Below are positions 44,476 to 53,930 of a DNA stretch of 64,000 bases, in pieces; position 1 is the first letter of the stretch; each line of letters opens with the position of its first letter. The translations under genes were made by a program, and so were the position numbers. The notes beneath the pieces were generated by a model. It saw only the letters and a program-made list of their open reading frames with translations, had not been told where the DNA came from and searched no databases. The DNA is from Sulfomarinibacter sp963733915. GTDB lineage: Bacteria > Acidobacteriota > Thermoanaerobaculia > Thermoanaerobaculales > Sulfomarinibacteraceae. The DNA is taken from contig CAVTEP010000009.1 of assembly GCA_963733915.1 (NCBI GenBank), forward strand, positions 124,001 through 188,000. Direction: 5' to 3'.

Positions 44476-45773
44476 CTCCCTTCCGCACTGTCATCCAGCG
44501 CGGCGACGTCGAGGCCGCGATCAAAGACCTTCACGACCCGCACCTTGTTGCCGACCGCTACGTTACCACCGACGGATCGCGCATCCCAGTACTCACCGTG
44601 CACCACGACCTTGCCTTCCGGGGCCAGCTCTCCGATGACCCGGCCCACCTCTCCCACCAGGCCCTCAGTGCCGGTCATGGGCCGTTCTTTGTGGGCCTTG
44701 AGGACCCTGGTCAGCAGGAAGCCCGTGAGCGAGGCCACGACGACCGCGGTCGGCAGCACCACACCCGCGCTGACCCGCATCGCCGGGATCGGCCCGTCGA
44801 AAAGCATCAGCGACCCGAGCACGAACGAGATCACACCGCCGATCGTCAGCAGACCGTAGCTGGTCACCTTCACCTCCAGGATGAAGAGCATCAAGGCGAC
44901 AAATATCAACGCCACTCCGGCCCAGCTCACCGGCAGCACCGAAACCGAGTAGAGGCCGAGCAACAGGAAGACCACGCCGACCACGCCGGGGAGTATCCCG
45001 CCCGGGTGGGTGATCTCGACGTACAGTCCGAGGGCTCCCAGGGCCATCAGCAGGTACGCGATGTTGGGGTTGGCGAGCACCGAGAACAGCCGTTCAGCAA
45101 AGCTCGCTTCGATTTCAAACACCGACGGTTCTTCGAGGGTCAAGATCTCGGTGTCGCCACCGGGCCGGGTCACCTCGTAGCCTTCCAGCTGTTCGAGCAG
45201 GTCGGGGAAATCCGCGGCTATGAAATCGATGAGGTTTTCCTCCAGGGCTTCGTCAGCGGTCAGCGAGATGCTGTCCCGGACGGCCTTCTCGGCCGTCTCG
45301 GGGTTGCGGCCGCGCTGGCCGGCCAACGAGCGGACCATGGCCGCGGCGTCGTTGGTGATTTTGTCCCGAACGTCCTCCGGCAGGTTTTCACCCTGCCCCC
45401 CGACCGGATGGGCGGCGCCGGTGTTGGTCCCGGGCGCCATCACCGCGACGTCGGCCGCCAGCAGGATGAAAAACCCGGCCGAAGCCGCACGTGCGCCGGA
45501 GGGGCTGACAAACACGACCACCGGCACGGAGGAGGTCATGATGGCGCTGGTGATGTCGCGAGTGGTATCGATCAGGCCTCCCGGAGTATCGAGCTCCATC
45601 ACCACCACCGACGCCTGCCGTTCGGAGGCCTCGAGCAGCACGCGCTCGATGAATTGCTGCGAGGCCGGCTGAATGGTGTCCTCCACCCGCATCCGCACCA
45701 CTTCGCTCGACCAGGCGGATAGCGCCGACAACATCGCCGCAAAAGAGGTCAGTAGAACAAGAATGTTTCGCAT
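44472..45773 (-). CDS. NfeD-type membrane serine protease (ClpP class)
   Basis: Protein of 433 residues with signal peptide 1-22. A ClpP-like domain carries MELDTPGGLIDTTRDI, then FVSPSGARAASAGFFILLAADVAVMAPGTNTGAAHPV (catalytic Ser in the ASAG segment). Four transmembrane helices occupy about 255-370, and a C-terminal OB-fold NfeD domain (GLVGEVGRVIGELAPEGKVVVHGEYWDA) follows. The start is ATG 45773; the frame to 45908 runs through a repeat. It partners with the slipin downstream. Confidence 0.93.
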   Translation of the reverse strand: MRNILVLLTSFAAMLSALSAWSSEVVRMRVEDTIQPASQQFIERVLLEASERQASVVVMELDTPGGLIDTTRDITSAIMTSSVPVVVFVSPSGARAASAGFFILLAADVAVMAPGTNTGAAHPVGGQGENLPEDVRDKITNDAAAMVRSLAGQRGRNPETAEKAVRDSISLTADEALEENLIDFIAADFPDLLEQLEGYEVTRPGGDTEILTLEEPSVFEIEASFAERLFSVLANPNIAYLLMALGALGLYVEITHPGGILPGVVGVVFLLLGLYSVSVLPVSWAGVALIFVALMLFILEVKVTSYGLLTIGGVISFVLGSLMLFDGPIPAMRVSAGVVLPTAVVVASLTGFLLTRVLKAHKERPMTGTEGLVGEVGRVIGELAPEGKVVVHGEYWDARSVGGNVAVGNKVRVVKVFDRGLDVAALDDSAEGS

Positions 45774-45823
45774 ACCGAAGATGATAGGGCGGACGCGATC
45801 GAGACACAAGGGAGAAGGCCTCG

Positions 45824-45999
45824 TGAATGAATGAGGAATGAGGAATGAGGAATGAGGAATTCCCACCCCTCCACCTACGGTCGAGTTACTGGGCGAAAGA
45901 TAATTCATGCGTTGGACCCCTCTTATTTCAAGAAATCAAGAGGTAATACGCCCGAACCGTGCCCGTCATTCCTCATTCCTCATTCCCAATTCCTAATTC
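45824..45999. repeat. Intergenic repeat pair, GAATGAG heptamer class
   Basis: The left arm (45824-45860) is five tandem GAATGAG units ending in GAATTCCCACCCCTCCACC. The right arm (45966-45999) is inverted CTCATTC units. The 105-base spacer has no gene. The element lies between the transglutaminase stop and the NfeD start on the minus strand. Confidence 0.88.
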
Positions 46000-46016
46000 G
46001 ATATGGATATGTGCTG

Positions 46017-47987
46017 CTAGCGCATTCCCCGCCTGGCCTGCGTCCACAGGGTGCGGACGGCAGCACGGTCGATTCTTTCGGGTTCGGGGCCCGCGTAGAG
46101 CTCGCGCTCGGCACGCCACGCGAGCTCAGCCACTGCCGGGCCGGCTGCCGGCCACTGCGTCCGCGCGCGGTGCGAGATCCAGCGCACGGTCGCGCGCGCC
46201 GGCACTACGACTCCGGCGCGTTCGAGGCGGCGGGCGAGACGGGACACCACATCCGCCGCCGGGGCGGCGTGCGCTCGCCGGCGTCCCGGCCTGATGGCGA
46301 GCAGGCGGCGGATCAGCCGCCACAATGCCGGCGGAATGAGGAGAACCGCCAACCCGGTCGGCACCAGGCGCCAGGAGACCCGTCCCAGCAACGCATGCAC
46401 GCCATCGGTCGCCGCCGACAGCAGCCCCATCTGTTCGCCGAAACCGAAGGTCAAGACATAGCGATCCCAGGACGTCTGCACCCAATCCACGGCCCAACGA
46501 ATGCGGTCTCGCCCACTGGGACGGCTGAGGGTCGGAATATTGCTCACCGGGGTCGGGTCGAAGGTGGTCCACGCCCCATCATCGCCGACCCAGGCCTCGA
46601 CCCAGGCGTGGGCGTTGGTCTCCCGGATCACCGCCTCTTCACCGTCCAGCGACAGGCTGCCGCCGCTGTAACCGGCCACCATCCGCGCCGGAATGTCGAG
46701 TTCGGCGAGCAGCGCCACCATGGCGCCGGCAAAGTACTCGCAGTGACCCTGGCGTTCGTGGAGCAGAAACCAAGACACCGGGTCGGCGCGAAGGTGGATC
46801 ATCCCGCTCATGGAGTAGCCGTAGTTCTCCCGCAGATAGACCTCGATCGCCTCGGCCCGGGCGCGGTCGTCCTTGATGCCGGCAACGATGCCGGCTGCAA
46901 GCCGACGCACCTCCGGAGCGAGCTCAAAGCGCGGCGGTCCGTCCCGCGGCGGGTCAGCCGCGCGCGGCGGGTCGTTCCTGGCCACCCAGACCGTGTAGGT
47001 CACCGGCTCCGAGACGCGGTAGGCGAGCGCAATGCCGCCTGTGGGATCCGACCGGAGCTCCACCGGGGCGGAAAGGGCGACCGAGCCCTCGGGCAGAAAG
47101 AGGTAGCGTCTGGGGCGAAGCAGCTCGATCTCGAGCGGCACCGCATCACCGAGATCCGCACCACCATCCTGAAGCAGCACCAGGCCGCCCTCGGTTTTCG
47201 GAGTCAGTATCGCCCCGCGAGGCGCCCACGAGTTGATGGTCATCCGCTCCAGGGCGGTCGCGCGCAACCGCATCCACCCCGGACGGATGACCTCGCCCGA
47301 GACCGATCGCACCATCATCGCGATTTCGTGCGATTCGCGGATGGCGCCGACCCCGCCAAGATCGACGTGGCTCGAAAAGCCGGTCACGCTGCTCGTTCCA
47401 CCGCGGCCCGCGATCCAGGGCGACCGCAGCCGGGGCAGCGCGATAAAGATCGGTATCGCGACCAGCAGTGCCATCGCCGCCGCCACAATCACGTGCAGCG
47501 GTCGTGGGAGAGTTCCACTGACCATCTGGCGCGGGCCGATGATGCCCGCCAGGTGGACCCGGATACCCACCCACCACCAGATCGCCGCCGAGATCACGAA
47601 ATATACGGCCACCACAACGTGGGTCGAAGAGGTCAGCGACACCACTCCGACCAGAAAGACGAGCAGCAGGGCGCGCAGAAAGGAGCGGCGATCCGACACG
47701 ACGAAAACCCGGACCGAGGTTAGCAGCAGCAGCAGATGCCCGAGCGGGCGAAGCGGACCGACCCTGACGCCGCCGGCCATCGCGACCGCGATGATGATTC
47801 CGACGCCGATCAGATTGAGGATCGCGCCGGAGAGCTGCGGGCGCGACGACGGCCACAGGCAGAGATACAGACCCACCACCGCGGTCACGATCCAGAACGG
47901 CGGCATGATGATGTAGAGAAAAGGGAGCGGCAGCAGCACCCACAACAAGAGGATTCCGAGGAGCCGGCGGTATCCGTCCACGGTCAT
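46017..47987 (-). CDS. Membrane transglutaminase-like protein (DUF3488/TgpA type)
   Basis: Inner-membrane protein of 656 residues: about six hydrophobic segments in the first 190 residues, a large periplasmic part with a transglutaminase core, one more helix near 560-580 and a charged C-terminal cytosolic tail. The catalytic triad is visible as C in RQGHCEYFAGAM, H in NAHAWVEAWV and D in FDPTP. The family works with MoxR AAA+ ATPases and DUF58 proteins; its substrate is unknown. Overlap with the DUF58 gene (ATGA) makes the three-gene set clear. Confidence 0.92.
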   Translation of the reverse strand: MTVDGYRRLLGILLLWVLLPLPFLYIIMPPFWIVTAVVGLYLCLWPSSRPQLSGAILNLIGVGIIIAVAMAGGVRVGPLRPLGHLLLLLTSVRVFVVSDRRSFLRALLLVFLVGVVSLTSSTHVVVAVYFVISAAIWWWVGIRVHLAGIIGPRQMVSGTLPRPLHVIVAAAMALLVAIPIFIALPRLRSPWIAGRGGTSSVTGFSSHVDLGGVGAIRESHEIAMMVRSVSGEVIRPGWMRLRATALERMTINSWAPRGAILTPKTEGGLVLLQDGGADLGDAVPLEIELLRPRRYLFLPEGSVALSAPVELRSDPTGGIALAYRVSEPVTYTVWVARNDPPRAADPPRDGPPRFELAPEVRRLAAGIVAGIKDDRARAEAIEVYLRENYGYSMSGMIHLRADPVSWFLLHERQGHCEYFAGAMVALLAELDIPARMVAGYSGGSLSLDGEEAVIRETNAHAWVEAWVGDDGAWTTFDPTPVSNIPTLSRPSGRDRIRWAVDWVQTSWDRYVLTFGFGEQMGLLSAATDGVHALLGRVSWRLVPTGLAVLLIPPALWRLIRRLLAIRPGRRRAHAAPAADVVSRLARRLERAGVVVPARATVRWISHRARTQWPAAGPAVAELAWRAERELYAGPEPERIDRAAVRTLWTQARRGMR

Positions 47988-48991
47988 CGGCGGCCGCCCT
48001 TCGCGAGCCCGAAGAACGCCGTTCTGCCGGCGCCGACGGTGACCGGCGGATCGGTGGTCGGAGGCGTCGGTTCGACCTCCGCCAACGGGCGCAGCAGGAG
48101 CGGCGCCCGGCGCGTACTGCGTACCGGAGAGACCACCACCGAACCGACCACGAGACCGACGCGAATGCCTTCGCGCAGCCTTTTCACGACTCCGGTCGCG
48201 ACCTCGGAGACCAGGTGCTCGAAGCGATCACGCTGCACGGGGTCGTCGGGATCCTCGAGCCGCGGGTCGACGACAAAGAACACCGGCTTCTCGGTCATGC
48301 GCTGGCGCTCGACCACCACCAGCCGCTGCTGGCGGGCGGTCTGCTTCCAGTGCATGGCGCGCACCTCGTCGCCTTCGCGAAAGTCCCGGAGCTGGGTCAC
48401 CTCACCTTCACGACCCCGCGCCTCGAGGGCGTCGGGTGAGCGACGGCCGCCGCCACGTCGTACCGCCAGCGCCGCCGCCCGCAACAGCCGCGGATACACC
48501 AGCACGCGACGGTCTTCGAGAAGGGTCTTCGATTTGAGGAAGAACCCCAATGGCAGCAGCACCTCGAGACGCCAGGGACCGAGACCGTGCCAGCCTCGTT
48601 TGGGAAACACCATCTCCACCGAATGCCGGCGACGCTCACCCGGCGACAGCAGGGGCTCCCGGATCAGCGGGCGGCCGTCACCGTCACGCACCACCAGCCC
48701 GTAGCCTGGAAAAAACCCAGAGGTGTTGAGGAGCTCGACCTCGAGTACCGCGGGCCGTCCAGCGTAGATCTCCGACGGCAGATCGACCCTGGCCCGGACC
48801 GCCGCCAGCACCTGCCGGGACCAGGCGCCCGACACCACGTAGCTGCCGAGAGCGAGACCAAGAAGGGCCATCAGCGCGTTGTTCCCGGTGTTGACGGCTG
48901 CCAGACCGAGCACCACGCTGGCGACCAGAAAGGCGAGGCCCCAGCGGGTGAGACGGAGGCGGAAGCCGGGGAATCTCTGTGTGAAATTCAT
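47984..48991 (-). CDS. DUF58 (vWA-like) membrane protein
   Basis: Protein of 335 residues with two hydrophobic segments near 19-55, a beta-rich middle, and the DUF58 signature around LRDFREGDEVRAMHWKQTARQQRLVVVER, followed by FFVVDP, a degenerate MIDAS-like vWA strand. It is the middle gene of the MoxR-DUF58-transglutaminase set. The start is ATG 48991; a GGATTTC repeat array abuts the upstream side. Confidence 0.9.
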   Translation of the reverse strand: MNFTQRFPGFRLRLTRWGLAFLVASVVLGLAAVNTGNNALMALLGLALGSYVVSGAWSRQVLAAVRARVDLPSEIYAGRPAVLEVELLNTSGFFPGYGLVVRDGDGRPLIREPLLSPGERRRHSVEMVFPKRGWHGLGPWRLEVLLPLGFFLKSKTLLEDRRVLVYPRLLRAAALAVRRGGGRRSPDALEARGREGEVTQLRDFREGDEVRAMHWKQTARQQRLVVVERQRMTEKPVFFVVDPRLEDPDDPVQRDRFEHLVSEVATGVVKRLREGIRVGLVVGSVVVSPVRSTRRAPLLLRPLAEVEPTPPTTDPPVTVGAGRTAFFGLAKGGRR

Positions 48992-49000
48992 GATTCAAGG

Positions 49001-49185
49001 CGAAATTTCGGATTTCGGATTTCGAATGTCGGATTTTTTCCCACCCTCCCCCAGAACGATGAAGACTCCGCGCGAGTGATCGCTGTATTTGAATGCCCCG
49101 GCACCGTCGCCTGTCCTGGCGCCCCAGTTTCACGGGTGGGGTGGTCGGGAAATTCGAAATCCGAAATCCGAAATCCGAAATTCAT
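49001..49185. repeat. Intergenic repeat pair, CGGATTT heptamer class
   Basis: The left arm (49001-49036) carries TTTCGGATTTCGGATTTCG units, then CCCACCCTCCCCC. The right arm (49133-49185) begins GGGTGGGGTGG and continues AATCCGAAATCCGAAATCCG. About 85 bases separate them. The element sits inside the MoxR-DUF58 gap, so it is presumably transcribed as part of that operon. Confidence 0.88.
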
Positions 49186-49193
49186 CAAGGGTG

Positions 49194-50154
49194 CTACCTG
49201 GGGACCGGGATCGATTCGACGACAGCGCGGATGACGGCGCGCTCGGCGCGGCTCCGTTCCCAGCCGTCGCCGACCAGAGGGTCGGCGTGCAGGAGACGGT
49301 GGGCGAGCACCGCCTCGGCGGTTTCCTGAAGGTCGTCCGGGAGCACGAACGCGCGGCCGCGCACCAAGGCCAGCGCCTGTGCGGAGCGCTGCCAGGCGAG
49401 GCACCCGCGGGTCGAAACCCCGAGCGCCAGGGCCTCGTGATTGCGGGTCGCCTCGACCACCTCGAGCAGGTACTCGAGGAGGGCATCGGAGATGTGGACC
49501 TCGGGCACCAGGTTCTGCATCTCCATCACCTCGCTCGCGTTGAGCACGGGCTTGAGCTGCTCGAGCTCGGGCTCGGCCCCGCTCGACCGCAGCAGCTCGA
49601 GCTCCTCGTGGTGGCCGGGGTAGCCCATCGACAACCGGATGAGGAAGCGATCGAGCTGGGACTCGGGCAGCGGGTAGGTCCCGGTCGACTCGACCGGGTT
49701 CTGGGTGGCGACGACAAAGAACGGTTCGGCCAGGCGGTGGCGGGTCTTTTCCACCGTCACCGCATGCTCGCTCATCGCCTCGAGCAGCGCCGACTGGGTG
49801 CGCGGGGCGGCGCGGTTGATCTCGTCGGCCAACACGACGTTGGCAAACAGCGGGCCGGGCATGAACTCGAACTCACCGCGGTCCTGGCGGAAGACCGAGA
49901 TGCCGATGATGTCCGACGGCAGGGTGTCGGAGGTGAACTGGATGCGGTGGAACCCGAGGTCGAGCGAGCGCGCCAGGGCCTGCGCGAGGGTGGTCTTGCC
50001 GACCCCCGGCACGTCCTCGAGCAGGACGTGACCGCGCGCGAGCAAGCGCCGCGACCAGGGCGTCGACGATCTCGGCCTTGCCGCGGATCACCCGCACGAT
50101 CGAGTCGTGCAGACGCTTCAGCCGTTCGAGGGTCGTATCGGAAACCGGGTTCAT
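49194..50154 (-). pseudogene. MoxR-family AAA+ ATPase, single frameshift
   Basis: The N-terminal part from ATG 50154 reads LERLKRLHDSIVRVIRGKAE and IVDALVAAL. The next frame takes over with LARGHVLLEDVPGVGKTTLA (Walker A), VLADEINRAAP (Walker B), VATQNPVE and the sensor and lid regions to the stop at 49194. One extra A on the plus strand in GCAAGCGCC (50044/50045) causes the shift; deleting it gives a normal protein of about 319 residues. The sequence context is nearly identical to the symporter frameshift. MoxR is the ATPase of the DUF58-transglutaminase set, so if the shift is real the whole set may be inactive. Confidence 0.85.
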
Positions 50155-50265
50155 GGGGACTCCAGTGAGATGGGGCGGCCGCGCCGTTCCACCAACCAGT
50201 ATACGGATGCCTGCCGGCATCGTTGCCTCGTCGACAATCGGTTGCCTGCCCGCAAGGCTGCACAA

Positions 50266-50400
50266 GCAGAGGAGAAAAGGAGAAAAGGAGAAGAGGAGCA
50301 GAGGCGCTTGGTCAGGTGGGGAGGGTGGGTGGTCTCCCTTCCCCTTCCCCCTTCAGTCCCCGTTCTCGTTCCCTTTTCCCCTTTTCTCCTCTGCCTCCAT
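50266..50400. repeat. Intergenic repeat pair, GGAGAAAA octamer class
   Basis: The left arm (50266-50301) is tandem GGAGAAAA/GGAGAAGA. The core is GGTGGGGAGGGTGGGTGG. The right arm (50334-50400) is an irregular pyrimidine tract with CCCTTTTCCCCTTTTCTCC. The element separates divergent moxR and xerD. Confidence 0.85.
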
Positions 50401-50419
50401 TCGGAGGTACGATACCGTC

Positions 50420-51313
50420 GTGACCAGCGCCGTCGAACACCACATCCACGAGTTCGTGGCCCACCTGACGGTGGAGCGCAATCTCAGCCCGCGCACCGTC
50501 GAGTCCTACCGCCGCGACCTCCTCCAGTTCGACGCCTGGTTGCAAGGTCAACAGATCGGTCTCCCGCAGATCGAACGGGCGACGGTGCGCAACTATCTCG
50601 GGGCGCGCCGGGACGAGGGGCTGTCGGCGCGCTCCGCCGCCCGTGCTCTCTCCGCGCTGCGGGTCTTCTTCCGATTCCTGATCGCGACGCAGGCTACGAC
50701 CGTCGACCCGACGGCCACCCTCAGTTCGCCGAGCCTGTGGCAGACGGTTCCGCACGTGCTCTCGGCGGAGCAGATCGACGCCCTGCTCGCCTCGCCCGAC
50801 ACCTCGACGACCCTCGGTCTGCGCGACCGCGCCATGTTCGAGACCCTCTACGCGACCGGGCTCCGGGTCTCGGAGCTGGTCGGGCTGACGCTCGAGCGGG
50901 TGCGCCTCGACCCCGGCTATGTGAGGGTCCTCGGCAAGGGCCGCAAGGAGCGTCTGGTCCCCCTCGGCGACAGCGCGGTGTCGTGGATCGACGATTACCT
51001 CGGGCGGGCGCGGCCGGAGCTCAACCGCCACCGGCGGGCGGAGCTCTTCTTCAACCACCGCGGCGGCGCCCTCACCCGCCAGGGCTTCTGGAAGATCCTC
51101 CGCGGTCACGCCCTCAAGGCGGAGATCGACTCGCCCCTCAGCCCCCACATCGTGCGCCACTCCTTTGCCACCCACCTGGTCGAGAACGGCGCCGACCTGC
51201 GAGCGGTGCAGATGATGCTCGGCCACGCGTCGCTCACCACCACCGAGATCTACACCCACGTCGCCCGCGAGCGGCTGCGGCGGCTGTACGACGAAAAGCA
51301 TCCGCGCGCGTAG
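50420..51313 (+). CDS. xerD: Tyrosine recombinase XerD
   Basis: Chromosome-dimer resolvase of 297 residues. The N-terminal SAM-like domain begins FVAHLTVERNLSPRTVESYRRDL. The catalytic domain shows the first Arg in YATGLRVSELVGL, Lys in GKGRKERLVPLG, HxxR in HIVRHSFATHL, His in LGHASLTTTEIYTH and the nucleophile Tyr in the same IYTH segment. The start is GTG 50420 (GGAGG 12 bases upstream, a long spacing); the frame continues upstream through a repeat. It is not a phage integrase: length, lack of an arm-binding domain and neighbours all fit XerC/D. Confidence 0.92.
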   Translation: MTSAVEHHIHEFVAHLTVERNLSPRTVESYRRDLLQFDAWLQGQQIGLPQIERATVRNYLGARRDEGLSARSAARALSALRVFFRFLIATQATTVDPTATLSSPSLWQTVPHVLSAEQIDALLASPDTSTTLGLRDRAMFETLYATGLRVSELVGLTLERVRLDPGYVRVLGKGRKERLVPLGDSAVSWIDDYLGRARPELNRHRRAELFFNHRGGALTRQGFWKILRGHALKAEIDSPLSPHIVRHSFATHLVENGADLRAVQMMLGHASLTTTEIYTHVARERLRRLYDEKHPRA

Positions 51314-51424
51314 CGGAATTTGGGATTTGAATTTCGGATTTCGGAATTTTTCCACCACCCTCCCGCCACCGATCCACGGCGGGGGTGGGCGGAAATCCGA
51401 AATCCGAAATCCGAAATCCGAATT
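51313..51424. repeat. Intergenic repeat pair, CGGATTT heptamer class
   Basis: The left arm (51315-51350) ends TTTCGGATTTCGGAATTTTT. The core stem is CCACCCTCCCGCC / GGCGGGGGTGGG. The right arm (51392-51424) is four tandem AATCCGA units. It is the clearest example of the architecture: heptamer arm, CCACCC core, inverse core, inverse arm. Confidence 0.9.
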
Positions 51425-51460
51425 TTCGACTCATCGCAGCAGTCATTCGTGGCATTGTCG

Positions 51461-52081
51461 ATGGTGCACAGCTGGCCAGACGCCAAATTAGCGGTCTTCG
51501 TCGATGGACGTGTTTTGAAGGTCGAGGACGCGCGGCTCGAGGGTGAGGAAATCGTCCTCGAGCTTCGGGGCGGGGGTACGATGCGGGTGTCGGCGCTGCG
51601 GATCGACCGGGTGATCGCCGACGAGGTCGAGGACGTTCCCGGCGATGGATTTGACGACCTTGACTGCCCGTTCGTCTGGAGCGAGGCGCCGTTGCCCGAC
51701 GGCCTCCCCTTCGGGGCGCCGCTGACCGCCGCGGCCCGCGCCGCCGACCTCGACCCGTGGCTGGTCGCGGCGGTGGTCCAGACCGAATCGGCCTTCGATC
51801 CAAGGGCGGTGTCACGCGCCGGCGCGGCAGGTCTCATGCAGCTCATGCCCGCGGCCGCGGCGGATCACAATGTCCGCGACGTCTTCGACCCGGCCGACAA
51901 CCTGCGCGGCGGCGCGGCCCATCTGCGCGCGATGCTCGACCGCTTCGAATCGCTGCCCCTCGCCCTCGCCGCCTACAACGCCGGCGCCGCCACCGTCGAG
52001 CGCTCGAACGGCATTCCGCCGTACAAAGAAACCAGAGACTACGTGCGCAGGGTGCTGGCGCTGTTCTGTCTGGAGGAATGA
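51461..52081 (+). CDS. Lytic transglycosylase, SLT family
   Basis: Muramidase-like enzyme of about 206 residues. The C-terminal SLT domain has the catalytic Glu in VVQTESAFDPRAVSRAGAAG, then LMQLMPAAA and ALAAYNAGAATVER. A small N-terminal beta-rich domain (about 1-60) precedes it. No signal peptide is seen with the ATG 51461 start. The GTG at 51449 is a possible start, and the frame farther up lies in the repeat array, so the original N-terminus may have been replaced. It is expected to cleave peptidoglycan in the periplasm, which needs export. Confidence 0.85.
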   Translation: MVHSWPDAKLAVFVDGRVLKVEDARLEGEEIVLELRGGGTMRVSALRIDRVIADEVEDVPGDGFDDLDCPFVWSEAPLPDGLPFGAPLTAAARAADLDPWLVAAVVQTESAFDPRAVSRAGAAGLMQLMPAAAADHNVRDVFDPADNLRGGAAHLRAMLDRFESLPLALAAYNAGAATVERSNGIPPYKETRDYVRRVLALFCLEE

Positions 52082-52090
52082 CGCCAACCA

Positions 52091-52215
52091 TAGTTTTGAG
52101 TTCTCAGTGTTGAGTTTTGAGTTCCACCCACCCACCCGAAGAAGAACCGCAGGCGAACACAGATGGTTTCTGGTTATGTTTCTGCGCCAATCCGTGTGGT
52201 CTGCGGGCATACATG
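52091..52215. repeat. GTTTTGA array plus ACAGATGG/ATCCGTGTGG element
   Basis: GTTTTGA/GTTCTCA heptamers at 52091-52122 run into CCACCCACCCACCC. These are followed by an imperfect inverted pair of a different word: CGCAGGCGAACACAGATGG at 52149-52167, and ATCCGTGTGGTCTGCGG at 52192-52208. The second arm of the heptamer array is missing. Confidence 0.7.
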
Positions 52216-52299
52216 GATGGCTGATCGGGTCACGAGCGTTGGATTCTCCATCCGGATGGGTGGATGGCTCCTGCTACACTCTGCGCGAGGAGTAGGACC

Positions 52300-52756
52300 A
52301 TGAATCGGAACGGGGCGAAGCTGGCTTCGATGGTGCTGGCGGCCGCGATGATCGTGCTGCCGGGCTGCGGCGACAAGGAGACCCCGGAGCAGCGGGTTCA
52401 GAGGCTGCGTTACAACCACGAGATCTTCCCGGTCGGGGCCAAGACGCTCTACGATGCCGAGGGCAACCCGACCCTGCTGGTCGACCTGCAGGTGGCAAAC
52501 CGGGGCTCCGAGGCACTCGCCAAGCTGATCGGTCCTCGTCCAGGTGCTCGACAGCGAAGGGGTCGAGAAGAACGCACAGCGCGTGACCCTCGATCTCGGC
52601 GGGGTGCGGCCGGGGATCGGAGCGCGGGTGTCCGCGACCCTGCCCGGGGTCGAGCTCCTCGACGAGGATGAGGTCACAGTCGAGCTCGAAACCGACCTGA
52701 CGTCGGATGAGCTGCGCTCGTTGCCCGAGTGGGCCGAGGTCGCAGGCGTCAGTTGA
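52300..52756 (+). pseudogene. Predicted lipoprotein, single frameshift
   Basis: From ATG 52300 a lipoprotein signal ends in the lipobox LPGC (cysteine near residue 23). The mature part EQRVQRLRYNHEIFPVGAKT and LVDLQVANRGSEALAKL then shifts frame. The other frame continues VLVQVLDSEGVEKNAQRVTL through LDEDEVTVELETDLTSD to the TGA at 52756. An extra T in GATCGGTC (52527-52534) explains it. Restored, it would be a lipoprotein of about 151 residues with an Ig-like beta domain (DUF-type). Function is unknown. Confidence 0.75.
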
Positions 52757-53021
52757 CCGGTGCGTCCGGCAGCTCCGAAACGCCGAAGCGCTCCATCAAG
52801 ATATCGCGGAGGCGCGGCAGGACCTCGGACTCGAAAACCTCGACTGCGTCCGGCGCGATGCGGGCAACCGCCCTGCGCGTCGCCTCGATCAGGCGGAGAC
52901 CTTCGCAAAGCTTGAGATCCGGGTCCTTCTCGAGAGTCCGGCAGGTCACGTCGAGCATGAGCTCGCACCTCGCGTCGACTTTGGATCGAAAATCATCGGT
53001 GGTCATGCCTGCCTGGTCCAT
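52749..53021 (-). CDS. Hypothetical protein, helical
   Basis: Protein of about 90 residues, mostly helical (FRSKVDARCELMLDVTCRTLEKD), ending FGVSELPDAPVN. It contains two cysteines and no membrane segment. No family is recognised. Possible starts are ATG 53021, GTG 53024 and ATG 53006. It overlaps the convergent lipoprotein by 8 bases and is divergent from suhB. Codon choice is like its neighbours, which supports it being real. Confidence 0.6.
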   Translation of the reverse strand: MDQAGMTTDDFRSKVDARCELMLDVTCRTLEKDPDLKLCEGLRLIEATRRAVARIAPDAVEVFESEVLPRLRDILMERFGVSELPDAPVN

Positions 53022-53044
53022 CACCGATAACGAAGGAGCGGAGA

Positions 53045-53869
53045 GTGCTATTTCACGACCCTGACTCTTTTCTCGCCGAGGTGGAGGCGATCGCCGGCAT
53101 CGGCGGCGAGCAGCTCATGGCCCACTGGCGCTCTCTCGATGCCGACCAGGTCAACGAAAAATCCCGCAACGACCTGGTCACGGCCGCCGACCTCGCCTCC
53201 GAACGCGCGATCGTCGAGGCGATCCGAGAACGCTTCCCGGACCACAACATTCTCTCCGAGGAGGCCGGATGGTCGACGGTCCAGGGCACTGGGCCGACGT
53301 GGATCATCGACCCCCTCGACGGCACCACCAACTACGTCCAGGGAATCCCCCACTTCGCCGTCTCGGTCGGGGTGGCGGTCGCCGGCAGGCCCGACTTCGG
53401 CGTCATCCTCGATCCGTGCAAAGGCGACGTTTTCACCGCCGCCCGCGGCCGCGGCGCGCGGTGGAACGGGAAGCCGTGCCGTGTGAGCGACCGCCGGGGC
53501 CTCGAGGGCGCCGTCCTTGCCACCGGTTTCCCGTTCAAGGCCCACCGGCTGCTCGACCCCTACCTGGCGATCTTCCGCGAGGTTTTTTTGCGCTGCAAGG
53601 CGATCCGGCGCCAGGGGGCCGCTGCGCTCGACCTCGCCTACACCGCATGCGGGCTCTATGACGGCTTTTTCGAGTTTCAGCTGTCGGCGTGGGATGTCGC
53701 GGCCGGTGTGGTGCTGATTGAGGAGGCGGGCGGCGTCATCACCGACATGGACGGCGGCGGCGGGCACCTCGAGTCCGGCAACGTGATCTGCGGACCGGCC
53801 GCGGTTCATCGAGAGCTTCAAGAGGTGGTCGCGGTTCATCGAGATCAGTGGCGGAAAACCGCGGGATAA
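53045..53869 (+). CDS. suhB: Inositol monophosphatase family protein
   Basis: Mg-dependent phosphatase of 274 residues. Metal-site motifs are ILSEEAGW (Glu), WIIDPLDGTTNYVQG near residues 86-100, and SAWDVAAGVVLIEEAGG near the C-terminus. Substrates in the family include inositol-1-phosphate, fructose-1,6-bisphosphate and PAP; SuhB-like is the default reading. The start is GTG 53045 after GGAG. It is divergent from the small helical protein and probably single. Confidence 0.92.
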   Translation: MLFHDPDSFLAEVEAIAGIGGEQLMAHWRSLDADQVNEKSRNDLVTAADLASERAIVEAIRERFPDHNILSEEAGWSTVQGTGPTWIIDPLDGTTNYVQGIPHFAVSVGVAVAGRPDFGVILDPCKGDVFTAARGRGARWNGKPCRVSDRRGLEGAVLATGFPFKAHRLLDPYLAIFREVFLRCKAIRRQGAAALDLAYTACGLYDGFFEFQLSAWDVAAGVVLIEEAGGVITDMDGGGGHLESGNVICGPAAVHRELQEVVAVHRDQWRKTAG

Positions 53870-53917
53870 ACGTGGGCTGTATCACCGTGAAACTTTCGTC
53901 AAACCTGCAGGGCACGT

Positions 53918-53923
53918 TATAAT
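53918..53923 (+). promoter_or_regulatory. Consensus -10 hexamer directly before the TPR-like gene
   Basis: TATAAT at 53918-53923 is perfect; the -35 region (TTCGTC at 53895) is weak. Only seven bases separate it from the ATG at 53931, so the transcript would be leaderless. Confidence 0.5.
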
Positions 53924-53930
53924 CCCCGCC

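Noticed and set aside
39095..50050. Programmed ribosomal frameshifting in the symporter and MoxR genes
   Set aside because: Neither site has a slippery heptamer or a downstream pseudoknot. The families are not known to recode, and deleting one base restores each frame cleanly.
50420..51313. XerD as a phage or genomic-island integrase
   Set aside because: It is of XerC/D length, has no adjacent tRNA or attachment-site repeat, and is surrounded by housekeeping genes.
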